From contig JALRHE010000168.1 of the NCBI GenBank assembly GCA_023253235.1, positions 1 through 8,230 of the forward strand: a stretch of 8,230 bases of DNA, in the 5' to 3' direction. Each line of letters opens with the position of its first letter. Position 1 is the stretch's first letter. The DNA is from Steroidobacteraceae bacterium (GTDB taxonomy: Bacteria; Pseudomonadota; Gammaproteobacteria; Steroidobacterales; Steroidobacteraceae). Below, one piece after another: positions 1 to 6,347 of this stretch. Both the position numbers and the translations under genes were made by a program. The notes under the pieces were generated by a model that ran no database searches, was not told the DNA's origin, and was given only the letters and a program-made list of their open reading frames with translations.

Positions 1-1
1 C

Positions 2-1042
2 AGCACGACCGGAAAAGCTTTGCTGTACTTCGTCGAGGTATCGACCGGCGCACTCGTGATTGGCCTCATCGTGGCGAATGTCATCAGGCCTGGCGAGGGC
101 ATGAATGTGGACCCGGCCACACTCGATGACGGTGCGGTGGCAGGCTATGTGGGTAAGGCGCAAGAGCAGGACATCGTGTCTTTCCTGCTCGCCATCATCC
201 CCGACACCTTTCTCGGTGCGTTGACGAGTGGCCAGATCCTATCTGTGCTCTTCATCGCGATCATTTTCGGCATTAGCGTCGCCAATCTCGGACAAAGCCG
301 AATCCGTATCGTTGAAGGCTTGCATGTCATCAGCGAGGCGTTTTTCAAGATGGTGACCTTGTTGATGCGTTTCGCGCCGATCGGTGCTTTCGGTGCATTC
401 GCCTTCACCATCGGAAAATACGGTATCGACTCGATCGCCAACCTCGCAGCGCTGATCGCCACCTTCTACCTAACCTCGGCTTTTTTCATTCTGGTCGTGT
501 TGGGTTTGATTGCCAGAGCCTCCGGCTTCTCCCTGTGGCGACTCCTGACGTATCTGAAAGAAGAGTTGTGGTTGGTCCTCGGTACCAGTTCTTCCGAGTC
601 GGCGCTGCCGTCTTTGATGCGCAAGCTAGAGCAAGCGGGCTGTGCCAAATCGGTGGTGGGTCTAGTCGTACCGACCGGTTATTCGTTCAATCTCGATGGC
701 ACCAACATCTATATGACGTTGGCGGCACTCTTCATCGCGCAGGCGACCGGAGTGGATTTGAGTCTCACCGATCAGGTTTTGCTGTTGTTGGTTGCGATCA
801 TCAGCTCCAAAGGCGCCGCGGGTGTCACCGGTGCCGGGTTCATCACTTTGGCTGCCACGTTGGCCGTAGTGCCTGCCGTGCCGGTCGCCGGTATGGCCTT
901 GATTCTCGGTATCGATCGTTTTATGTCCGAGTGTCGTGCCATCACCAATTTCGTAGGCAACGCCGTGGCGACCATCGTGGTAGCGCGCTGGGAGGGTGCC
1001 CTCGATACCGAACGACTCGCTCGAGAGCTCAAAGGACAATGA
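2..1042 (+). CDS. dctA: C4-dicarboxylate:cation symporter DctA, 5' end missing
   Basis: Inner-membrane symporter of the DAACS (GltP/DctA) family, which imports succinate, fumarate and malate with protons or sodium. The frame is open from base 2, before the first possible start codon (TTG at 20), so the gene enters from outside the window. The 346 visible residues start near residue 70 of the roughly 430-residue family. In fragment numbering, the serine-rich HP1 motif SSSES is at 196-200, the TM7 motif NLDGT at 230-234, the HP2 loop SSKGAAGVTGAG at 268-279, and the TM8 substrate-binding stretch GIDRFMSECRAITN at 303-316. The segment around GMNVDPATLD closely matches E. coli DctA as I recall it, favouring DctA over GltP. 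All key motifs are intact. The TGA stop overlaps an ATG of the next gene, suggesting co-transcription. The promoter is outside the window. Identity is sure at family level and likely at the DctA level. Confidence 0.93.
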   Translation, partial: STTGKALLYFVEVSTGALVIGLIVANVIRPGEGMNVDPATLDDGAVAGYVGKAQEQDIVSFLLAIIPDTFLGALTSGQILSVLFIAIIFGISVANLGQSRIRIVEGLHVISEAFFKMVTLLMRFAPIGAFGAFAFTIGKYGIDSIANLAALIATFYLTSAFFILVVLGLIARASGFSLWRLLTYLKEELWLVLGTSSSESALPSLMRKLEQAGCAKSVVGLVVPTGYSFNLDGTNIYMTLAALFIAQATGVDLSLTDQVLLLLVAIISSKGAAGVTGAGFITLAATLAVVPAVPVAGMALILGIDRFMSECRAITNFVGNAVATIVVARWEGALDTERLARELKGQ

Positions 1043-1044
1043 CC

Positions 1045-1968
1045 ATGTCGATCCGTCGGAGCTTTTTCTCGAAGTACGCACTTTGGGCAGCCTCTTGGAT
1101 GGCGTTGCTGTTACCCCTCGTGAGTCATGCGGAGCTTGCCGGTATCGACGTGCCGGGTTCGAAGCGTCTCACTGTGGCCGACTGGGGTGGGGCGCCGATC
1201 ACGCTCTGGTATCTGCGTGGAGCCGATACCAAAGCGGATGCACCGATCGTATTCGTGATGCATGGAGTGGGGCGCGATGCCGATCGCTATCTCGCCGAAT
1301 GGCGCGATATCGCTTTGACCAACGACATCGTGGTGGTCGTACCGGAGTACGCACAAAATCATTTTCCAGGCAGTGAAGGTTATAACTTTGGCGGCGTGTT
1401 CGACGAGGCTGGCAACCTGCAGCCCAAGGCGCGCTGGGCGTATTCGTCGATCGAGCCACTGTTCGATGCTTTGCGACGTCACGAGAATTTGAGCGCTGAG
1501 CAGTATTGGCTTTTCGGGCACTCGGCCGGTGCCCAGTTCGTTCACCGATTCGTGATGTTGGGTGTCGCGCAGCGGATGGTCGCGGCCATCTCGGCCAACG
1601 CGGGCTCCTACATGTTTCCCGTGAACGACGTCGACTGGCCCTTCGGCTTGCGTGGTGCGCCGAAAGGCGGCGACGCGGGTATCTTCGCGTCGCCCATGGT
1701 GCTGATGTTGGGTGACGCCGATTCCGATCCGAATCATCGCAGTTTGCCGAGGCAGCCGGCGGCTATGGCGCAGGGACCGCATCGCTACGCCCGAGGCCAA
1801 AATTTCTACGGCACTTCACGGCAGATCGCCGAGCGCACTGGCCAGACGTTCAATTGGTCTTGCGTCATCGTTCCGGGTGTCGCACACGACAACGCTGGCA
1901 TCGCGCGAGCGGCTATTCGTATCATCAAGGGATGGAAACCTACCCCCGGCGCCGATTGCGCTCCCTGA
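1045..1968 (+). CDS. Exported alpha/beta hydrolase (esterase/depolymerase-like), substrate unknown
   Basis: A 307-residue secreted serine hydrolase. The N-terminus has a basic start (SIRR), a hydrophobic core and a likely signal peptidase I site after SHA at residue 29, so it should act in the periplasm or outside. The oxyanion region is the HG of VMHGVG (residues 73-74), the nucleophile elbow is GHSAG with Ser160, a candidate acid lies in LGDADSD (Asp224-228), and the base is His281 in VPGVAHDNAG. The layout resembles the PHB depolymerase/LpqC-like and dienelactone hydrolase-like groups, but I cannot assign a substrate. ATG at 1045 is preferred because AAGGA at 1032-1036 sits 8 bases upstream; an in-frame ATG at 1039 overlaps the dctA stop but is too close to that Shine-Dalgarno. 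It follows dctA directly and overlaps the next gene by 37 bases. Confidence 0.85.
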   Translation: MSIRRSFFSKYALWAASWMALLLPLVSHAELAGIDVPGSKRLTVADWGGAPITLWYLRGADTKADAPIVFVMHGVGRDADRYLAEWRDIALTNDIVVVVPEYAQNHFPGSEGYNFGGVFDEAGNLQPKARWAYSSIEPLFDALRRHENLSAEQYWLFGHSAGAQFVHRFVMLGVAQRMVAAISANAGSYMFPVNDVDWPFGLRGAPKGGDAGIFASPMVLMLGDADSDPNHRSLPRQPAAMAQGPHRYARGQNFYGTSRQIAERTGQTFNWSCVIVPGVAHDNAGIARAAIRIIKGWKPTPGADCAP

Positions 1969-2774
1969 TCTCTTTACTCGTGCTTGCCGCTGCAAGCGCG
2001 ATGAACAACATCTGGGCTGCTGATTTCAGCATTTTCGGACGACATGCGATCGATGCGGCACCCGAGTCGCTCGCAGGGTTTGAAGGCACAGAAGTTCGAG
2101 TTTTGCGCCGTGATCCACGCGGTCTCGTGGCTGAGGTCAATCTGCCGGTTGGCGTGACGGTCAACCCGCGTTACGCCGGCCACACTGCTGAAGTTTTCGT
2201 GCTCGAGGGACAATTGCGCCTTGGGCACGACTCGCGGCGCGAGATGCTCGCCAAGCACGACTATCTCCATATTCCGTCGATCGCGCCTGCGGTGTCGCTG
2301 CATGCGATTACGGCATCGACATTGTTGGTGTTTTTCGATCCTGCGCGGTCGACCGACGGTAACGCGTTGTCTGTCGTGCGGACTACCGCAAGCGATTGGT
2401 CGGCTGGCATGGTGTCCGCGCGTGACACTGGCATCGCTCTGAAGTTGCAGGTGCGTGATCTCTACCAAGTGCCGCAAAGCGGCCAACGCACCTGGTTGCT
2501 TCGGGCGGGTTCCGATCTGACTTTGCCTTGGGAGCGACATCGGACGATCGAAGAGGGTTATCTCGTGTCGGGTGATTACCGTCTATTCGAGTGTCTGGAG
2601 GGTCGCGAGCAACGCTTCGACTATCGCCCGGGCGGTTATTTTTATCGGGCACCGGCCATCGTGCATGGCGGGCCTCGCTCGGGTAGCAGCGGCGAGATCG
2701 TCATGCTGCTGCGCACCCCCGATAAGTTAACGGTCGAATTTCTACCGACTTGCGCGACGCCTGCCAACCCATAA
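1932..2774 (+). CDS. Exported two-cupin-domain protein (DUF4437-like), function unknown
   Basis: A 280-residue protein with two cupin beta-barrels. From ATG 1932 it has an Arg-rich N-terminus (RRRLR, residues 6-10), a hydrophobic stretch, and a plausible signal peptidase cut after WAA at 28-30, so it is probably periplasmic. Cupin 1 spans about 55-138 and keeps His84, Glu87 and Gly93 plus His124. Cupin 2 spans about 172-270, with His203, Glu207/Glu208, Gly214 and His245 as candidate metal ligands or motif positions. The overall pattern recalls DUF4437 bicupins, but this is from memory and no activity is assigned. The start lies inside the hydrolase gene (37-base overlap) with AAGGG abutting it, so translation is probably coupled. 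ATG 2001 is an alternative but would delete the signal peptide. The 3' end overlaps ubiB tail to tail by 33 bases. Confidence 0.75.
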   Translation: METYPRRRLRSLISLLVLAAASAMNNIWAADFSIFGRHAIDAAPESLAGFEGTEVRVLRRDPRGLVAEVNLPVGVTVNPRYAGHTAEVFVLEGQLRLGHDSRREMLAKHDYLHIPSIAPAVSLHAITASTLLVFFDPARSTDGNALSVVRTTASDWSAGMVSARDTGIALKLQVRDLYQVPQSGQRTWLLRAGSDLTLPWERHRTIEEGYLVSGDYRLFECLEGREQRFDYRPGGYFYRAPAIVHGGPRSGSSGEIVMLLRTPDKLTVEFLPTCATPANP

Positions 2775-4409
2775 CACGACAACAGCTGCGATCAGCAACA
2801 GCGGGCCAACACCCGCAGGCCACAGCTCGAGGCCGAACCACAGCAAGGACGTGAACCCGAGCATGGTCGCCACGAGAGTCGCGTTACGACGCTTTTCACT
2901 GGCACGGATTTCCTGACGCAGTTTTTCGATGTCTTCGGGTTGCACGCCGATGTGCAGCTTGCCGTCCTGCCATTTCTGCACGGCGACTTTTAGCAGTGGC
3001 GGCAACGCTTGCGTGACTTCGATCATCGCGGGCAGGTGACCGCGAAGCTGACGCAGTTGAGCGCGTGGACTCAATCGATCTCGCATCCACTCGCGTAGGA
3101 TGGGCGCGGCCGTCTGCCAGATGTCGAGCTCCGGATAGAGATCACGACCGAGACCCTCGATGTTGAGTAGCGTCTTCTGCAGCAGGATCAACTGCGGCTG
3201 GATACGCATGTCGAAGCGTCGGGAGATATCGAACAGGCGGAGTAGGATGGTACCGAAGGAGATGTCCTTCAGTGGTTTGTTGAAGATCGGTTCCAGCACG
3301 GTACGGATCGCCGACTCCATTTCATCGACGCGTGTATCGGCGGGAACCCATCCGGATTCCACGTGCAGCTCGGCCACGCGACGATAGTTCCGATCGAAAA
3401 CCGCGAGAAAATTCTCCGCCAGATAATGCTGATCGCGAAGATCGAGCGTGCCGACGATGCCGAAATCCACGGCTGCATAGCGTGGGCGTGAGGGATCGTC
3501 CGCCAAAACGAAGATGTTTCCCGGATGCATATCGGCATGGAAAAAATTATGGCGAAACACCTGGGTGAAGAAGATTTTCACGCCGTTGGTGGCCAGCAGC
3601 GGAATGTTCGTGCCGAGTTTTCGCAGCGTCGTCATGTCGCTGATGGTGATACCGCGAATACGCTCCATCACCATGACGTTGACGCGGCAAAAGTCGAAAT
3701 AGACTTTCGGCACATGCAGTAGATCGGAGTCTTCGAAGTTGCGTCGAAGTTGCGCGGCATTGGCAGCCTCGCGCATCAAATCGAGCTCATCGAGAATGGT
3801 CTTTTCGTATTCATCGACGATTTCATCGACGCGCAATCGCCGCGCTTCGTGCGAGTTGCGCTTGGCGAGTTTAGCGAGTGCATGCATCACTTCGAGATCT
3901 CGCTCGATGATCTCGCGCATGCCGGGGCGCAATACCTTGACGATGACGTCACTACCCGAGCCGTTGGATCCATCGGCTTTGAGTTTGGCGACATGCACCT
4001 GGGCAATCGAGGCGGCCGCCAGCGGTTGCTGCGAAAACTCTTCGAAGATATCGAGCACGGGCCGACCGAAAGCATCTTCGACAATTCGTTTGGCGAGCGC
4101 ACCATCAAACGGCGGGACGCGATCTTGCAACTTGCACAGTTCGGTGGCGATATCAGCCGGCAACAAATCACGGCGCGTCGAGAGTGCCTGCCCGAGTTTG
4201 ATGAAGATCGGGCCGAGCTCCTCTAGTGCGAGACGCAGGCGTTCTGCGCGTGTAGCTCCTTTGCGACGCTCGAACCACGTCCAAGGCGAGGCGAGAAAGA
4301 CAAAACGCAACGGTCGATACAGATGGGTTTCGGCCACGAACTCGTCGAGGCCGTGACGCACGAGCACACGCTGGATCTGGATCAGTCGGGCAAGAACACG
4401 CAGTTTCAT
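2742..4409 (-). CDS. ubiB: Ubiquinone biosynthesis atypical kinase/ATPase UbiB
   Basis: A 555-residue member of the ABC1/ADCK/UbiB protein-kinase-like family, needed for aerobic ubiquinone synthesis; known members bind ATP and have ATPase activity thought to help extract or present membrane-bound intermediates. Visible hallmarks: the KxGQ motif at 71-74, the Ala-rich nucleotide loop AAAS at 131-134 (in place of the usual Gly-rich loop), the VAIK-like lysine K158, the catalytic-loop HADMHPGN at 291-298 with Asp293, and DFG at 315-317. Two hydrophobic segments at about 510-527 and 533-548 form the C-terminal membrane anchor, ending in a basic tail. Length is normal for the family. Its ATG overlaps the ubiJ stop in an ATGA arrangement, so the two are translationally coupled. 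The stop is TAG. No terminator is visible after it; the gene runs into the 3' end of the convergent cupin gene. Confidence 0.97.
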   Translation of the reverse strand: MKLRVLARLIQIQRVLVRHGLDEFVAETHLYRPLRFVFLASPWTWFERRKGATRAERLRLALEELGPIFIKLGQALSTRRDLLPADIATELCKLQDRVPPFDGALAKRIVEDAFGRPVLDIFEEFSQQPLAAASIAQVHVAKLKADGSNGSGSDVIVKVLRPGMREIIERDLEVMHALAKLAKRNSHEARRLRVDEIVDEYEKTILDELDLMREAANAAQLRRNFEDSDLLHVPKVYFDFCRVNVMVMERIRGITISDMTTLRKLGTNIPLLATNGVKIFFTQVFRHNFFHADMHPGNIFVLADDPSRPRYAAVDFGIVGTLDLRDQHYLAENFLAVFDRNYRRVAELHVESGWVPADTRVDEMESAIRTVLEPIFNKPLKDISFGTILLRLFDISRRFDMRIQPQLILLQKTLLNIEGLGRDLYPELDIWQTAAPILREWMRDRLSPRAQLRQLRGHLPAMIEVTQALPPLLKVAVQKWQDGKLHIGVQPEDIEKLRQEIRASEKRRNATLVATMLGFTSLLWFGLELWPAGVGPLLLIAAVVVLWVGRRRASR

Positions 4410-5041
4410 TTTGTTTCTTCGAGAGTTCGCAGACGGGCCGCAGCCCGATCGACATCTTCGCGGAGTTGGTCGACGTCGGCCATGAAGGCTTCGGCCTCAG
4501 CCCGAGGAACCAGCGTATGGTTCTCGTGCGCCAGATACTCCGCCGCATTGCGCACCGTGGTCGATGCGGCGCGGCGTCCGAACGACCAGAGCGAGCGCGT
4601 GAGTCGACCGATATGGTGAGCGGGCAAGTCACCAATCAAGCGGGAGAGTTCTTCTTCGAAATCCGGCTGCAGCAATAGAGCTAGCGCTCGATAGCGCTGC
4701 AGGATCTCGGCGTCGCCACGCACGGTGACCTGACCCGATTGCAGCAATCTTTCGGGATTATCTCCGGTCAGCGCGAGCAGATTGATTGGACTGCCCTCGA
4801 CGGTGACGTCGAATTCGCCGGTGGGTGTCCGTGATAAGCAGAGCGTATCGCCGAGCGACTCGATGCTGATCTGCAAGCCGATTCCCGTGACGCGGACCAG
4901 CAAGCGCTGACCTTGCAAAGCGGCGCAGCGAGTCCTCGCGCCCGGCGATGCGGCAAGATGGCGATTGAGCCCGTTTTCGATCGCAGCGGTCAGCACGAGC
5001 GGGTCAGACTTTATAGCCGCGGTGCAGCGCGACGATGCCAC
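4406..5041 (-). CDS. ubiJ: Ubiquinone biosynthesis accessory factor UbiJ (SCP2 domain)
   Basis: A protein of up to 211 residues. UbiJ, with UbiK, supports the soluble Ubi metabolon by binding hydrophobic ubiquinone intermediates through an SCP2 fold. The N-terminal stretch DPLVLTAAIENGLN resembles the E. coli UbiJ N-terminus (PLVTAGIESLLN); the central segment, about 40-125, fits SCP2, including SGQVTVRGDAEILQRYRAL (102-120), equivalent to the E. coli stretch with GELEVQGD. The C-terminus, about 181-209, is charged with heptad-like spacing and probably forms a coiled coil. Sequence divergence is high, as usual for UbiJ, so position between ubiE and ubiB carries much of the weight. The start is uncertain: GTG 5041 overlaps ubiE by 38 bases and GTG 4996 begins just past the ubiE stop. 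Neither has a good Shine-Dalgarno; the alignment with E. coli suggests the true start is close to 4996. Confidence 0.85.
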   Translation of the reverse strand: MASSRCTAAIKSDPLVLTAAIENGLNRHLAASPGARTRCAALQGQRLLVRVTGIGLQISIESLGDTLCLSRTPTGEFDVTVEGSPINLLALTGDNPERLLQSGQVTVRGDAEILQRYRALALLLQPDFEEELSRLIGDLPAHHIGRLTRSLWSFGRRAASTTVRNAAEYLAHENHTLVPRAEAEAFMADVDQLREDVDRAAARLRTLEETK

Positions 5042-5762
5042 CGGAAAGATTGTGATAGCGGCATTGGTCGAAACCCGCCGTCTTCATCATGCCGAGTAGC
5101 GTTTCTTGATCAGGATGTTTGCGGATCGATTCGGCGAGATATCGGTAACTTCCCTCGTCGTTGGCAACGAGGCGTCCGAGCACGGGAAGCACCTTGAAAG
5201 AGTAAGTGTCGTACAAGGGCTTGAGCCCCGGCGCAGTCGGCTGCGAGAACTCGAGGATCAACAATCGACCGCCCGGTCTCAACACGCGATACATCGATCG
5301 CAGCGCCGCATCTTTGTCGGTCACGTTACGCAGGCCGAAGCCGATCGTGACGCAATCAAAGGTGGCATCCGCGAAGGGCAAACATTCGGCGTTGGCCTGC
5401 ACGTAGTCGACGCCTTTGACGATGCCGGCATCGATCAGCCGATCACGACCGTGGGAGAGCATCGATCCGTTGATATCCGAGAGTACGACCAGGCCTTGCT
5501 CGCCGACCTGACTCGCCATACCGCGGGTGAGATCGCCGGTACCGCCGGCGACATCCAAGGCTTTCTGACCTGGGCGCAGGTAGGTTTGGGAGAGCGCGAA
5601 GCTCTTCCAAATACGGTGCAAGCCCCCCGACATCAGGTCGTTCATCAAATCGTACTTTGGTGCAACCGAATCGAAGACGCCGCGAACGCGACGCGCCTTG
5701 TCTTGCCAGGCGACCTCTTCGAAGCCGAAATGCGTGGTCTTGGACGAATCTTGGGCCGACAT
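5004..5762 (-). CDS. ubiE: Demethylubiquinone/demethylmenaquinone C-methyltransferase UbiE
   Basis: A 252-residue SAM-dependent methyltransferase that adds the ring C-methyl group in ubiquinone synthesis, and in menaquinone synthesis where that pathway exists. The N-terminus has VFDSVAPKYDLMNDLMSGGLHRIWK (FDSVAPKYDLMN at 30-41), a UbiE signature. Motif I for SAM binding is DVAGGTGD at 70-77, followed by the acidic motif SDIN at 95-98. The UbiE-specific GFGLRNVTD is at 141-149, the post-I motif VLRPGGRL at 160-167, and the C-terminus carries NLSGGIVALHRGYK at 238-251. The length matches the family. ATG 5762 is supported by GGAG at 5770-5773 (minus strand), 7 bases upstream. First gene of the ubiE-ubiJ-ubiB operon; a candidate promoter is at about 5788-5816. 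Confidence 0.97.
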   Translation of the reverse strand: MSAQDSSKTTHFGFEEVAWQDKARRVRGVFDSVAPKYDLMNDLMSGGLHRIWKSFALSQTYLRPGQKALDVAGGTGDLTRGMASQVGEQGLVVLSDINGSMLSHGRDRLIDAGIVKGVDYVQANAECLPFADATFDCVTIGFGLRNVTDKDAALRSMYRVLRPGGRLLILEFSQPTAPGLKPLYDTYSFKVLPVLGRLVANDEGSYRYLAESIRKHPDQETLLGMMKTAGFDQCRYHNLSGGIVALHRGYKV

Positions 5763-5769
5763 CGGTGGG

Positions 5770-5773
5770 CTCC
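5770..5773 (-). promoter_or_regulatory. Ribosome binding site of ubiE
   Basis: On the minus strand GGAG lies 7 bases before the ATG at 5762. It is the only purine-rich match in the leader and fixes the ubiE start at that ATG. Confidence 0.7.
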
Positions 5774-5781
5774 AGGGATGG

Positions 5782-5796
5782 GGCTATATTGTAGCC
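5782..5796 (-). promoter_or_regulatory. Candidate ubiE -10 element within a small palindrome
   Basis: On the minus strand TACAAT (5793-5788) matches the sigma-70 -10 consensus at five of six positions and would place the transcript start near 5780, about 20 bases before the ubiE ATG. It sits inside a hyphenated palindrome, GGCTA at 5782-5786 and TAGCC at 5792-5796, which could be an operator or chance. No convincing -35 hexamer is found 16-18 bases upstream (about 5811-5816), so the promoter may need an activator or may be a false match. Confidence 0.35.
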
Positions 5797-5828
5797 TTGT
5801 TGGGGGGTGACTAGTTTTTGTCCGGAAA

Positions 5829-5855
5829 CAGGCGTAAAAGGTTCGATCAGGCGTA
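5829..5855. repeat. 8-bp direct repeat CAGGCGTA
   Basis: CAGGCGTA occurs at 5829-5836 and again at 5848-5855, with starts 19 bases apart. The second copy fills the loop of the inverted repeat at 5836-5866 and the first precedes its left arm. The spacing is near two helical turns, compatible with a regulator binding two sites on one DNA face, but chance cannot be excluded for 8 bases. Confidence 0.4.
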
Positions 5856-5866
5856 TCGATCCTTTT
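5836..5866. repeat. Imperfect 12-bp inverted repeat with 7-base loop
   Basis: Arms 5836-5847 and 5855-5866 pair at 11 of 12 positions (mismatch T5842/T5860); T5835 and A5867 extend the stem by one pair. The outer part is AAAAGG/CCTTTT and the inner part CGAT/ATCG. As DNA it is a candidate operator about 75-105 bases upstream of the ubiE ATG. As RNA it would form a stable hairpin in a plus-strand transcript ending at the terminator at 5911-5939. It is not itself a typical terminator, since the run of T is part of the stem and not followed by more. Confidence 0.6.
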
Positions 5867-5910
5867 AAGGGTCGGTCGAACGGGGGGATAAAAACAAGAA
5901 GGGACTGATA

Positions 5911-5939
5911 GGCCGGACGGGCTGTCCGGCCTTTTTTTT
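5911..5939 (+). terminator. Strong intrinsic terminator, plus-strand orientation
   Basis: A perfect 8-bp GC-rich stem (5911-5918 GGCCGGAC with 5924-5931 GTCCGGCC), a 5-base loop, and eight T immediately after (5932-5939). In the minus direction the hairpin is followed by TATCAGTCCC, with no adjacent T-run, so it is not a good terminator for the DUF971 gene that stops at 5943. It is therefore directional and serves a plus-strand transcript for which no protein gene is visible. Confidence 0.85.
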
Positions 5940-5942
5940 GCC

Positions 5943-6311
5943 TCAGGTTCCCGAACCGCTCTGCAGGCGATCACGGACTTTTTGTAGGTAGGCAGTCCAT
6001 CGCGTCGCGTGTTCGGCGCCGAGTTCCCGCAGATACTTCCAAGTGTAGAGCCCGGTATCGTGGCCATCGTCGAAGACCAACCGGACGGCGTATTGGCCGA
6101 TCGGCTCGACGGCCGTGATCATCACATGCTGTTTACCGAGCACGAGTGTCTCTTGGCCCGGTCCGTGCCCTTGCACCTCGGCCGAGGGCGAGTGCACGCG
6201 CAGATACTCAAACGGCAGCGAATAGCGCTCTGTCTCGCCGAAAGCCACATCCAGCACCCGCGATTGCTTGCGTAGGCGTATTTCCGTCGGTGTCGGATGC
6301 GTTGCCGTCAC
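5943..6311 (-). CDS. DUF971 domain protein (BBOX N-terminal-like domain)
   Basis: A 122-residue stand-alone DUF971 protein, related to the N-terminal domain of gamma-butyrobetaine hydroxylase. Its biochemical role in bacteria is not established; a link to iron-sulfur or cofactor metabolism has been suggested from neighbours in some genomes. Visible family features are EIRLRKQSRVLDVAF (10-24), SLPFEYLRVHSPSAEVQGHG (31-50), and the C-terminal block IGQYAVRLVFDDGHDTGLYTWKYLREL (71-97). There is no cysteine, so the zinc site of the BBOX1 domain is absent. Start GTG 6311 is supported by AGGA at 6320-6323, 8 bases upstream. DUF971 genes commonly lie between hslU and ubiE in Gammaproteobacteria; here ubiE is next in line, but the gene on the other side is an oxidoreductase on the opposite strand rather than hslU. 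Confidence 0.9.
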   Translation of the reverse strand: MTATHPTPTEIRLRKQSRVLDVAFGETERYSLPFEYLRVHSPSAEVQGHGPGQETLVLGKQHVMITAVEPIGQYAVRLVFDDGHDTGLYTWKYLRELGAEHATRWTAYLQKVRDRLQSGSGT

Positions 6312-6319
6312 GAGGGTCT

Positions 6320-6323
6320 TCCT
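6320..6323 (-). promoter_or_regulatory. Ribosome binding site deciding a GTG start
   Basis: On the minus strand AGGA (continuing as AGGAAG) lies 8 bases before the GTG at 6311. No ATG near the N-terminus offers an alternative, and this site supports the GTG as the true start of the DUF971 gene. Confidence 0.65.
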
Positions 6324-6347
6324 GATCCAACGAGTGGTGAGACGCGC

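Larger units (their letters stand above)
5820..5940 (+). ncRNA. Candidate small RNA or orphan leader ending at a strong terminator
   Basis: This is part of the 180-base gap between ubiE (start 5762) and the DUF971 gene (end 5943). Both flanking genes run on the minus strand, yet the terminator at 5911-5939 has its T-run on the plus strand. The segment before it folds: hairpin 5836-5866, and an alternative pairing of 5841-5848 with 5874-5881 (eight pairs including one G-T/U wobble) that would exclude the first. GTCCGG at 5820-5825 is also complementary to CCGGAC at 5913-5918 in the terminator's left arm. No ORF with a ribosome site is seen and no clear plus-strand promoter is found, so the 5' end is unknown. 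Alternatives are a terminator that simply blocks antisense transcription into the DUF971 gene, or a relic of a lost gene. I do not match it to a known RNA family. Confidence 0.3.

Noticed and set aside
535..1038. Plus-strand open frame running in front of the hydrolase, giving a 477-residue protein.
   Set aside because: It is the +1 shadow of dctA: the translation is Arg/Gly/His-rich and low in hydrophobics, while the dctA frame carries all transporter motifs. Real hydrolase sequence begins at 1045 with a signal peptide.
2791..2806. GCGGG-N6-CCCGC hairpin near the ends of the convergent bicupin and ubiB genes, considered as a terminator.
   Set aside because: Only a 5-bp stem, no T-run on either side, and it lies inside the ubiB coding region.
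3739..4356. 205-residue plus-strand frame antisense to ubiB.
   Set aside because: Serine/arginine-rich composition typical of a reverse-frame shadow; ubiB has all catalytic motifs on the other strand.
5106..5810. 234-residue plus-strand frame antisense to ubiE.
   Set aside because: No recognisable domain and no ribosome site; the opposite strand encodes an intact UbiE.
5840..5881. GGTTCGATC and nearby TCGAAC, resembling a tRNA T-arm.
   Set aside because: No acceptor stem, D-arm or anticodon arm can be placed around it, and there is no CCA-type end. It is better explained by the inverted repeat.
5911..5939. The terminator hairpin as the end of the minus-strand DUF971 transcript.
   Set aside because: In that direction the stem is followed by TATCAGTCCC without a T-run; the eight T are on the plus-strand side only.
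5645..6067. Minus-strand frame bridging the ubiE-DUF971 gap.
   Set aside because: It overlaps both real genes in other frames, reads through the terminator hairpin, and gives a low-complexity Arg/Pro/Ser-rich product.
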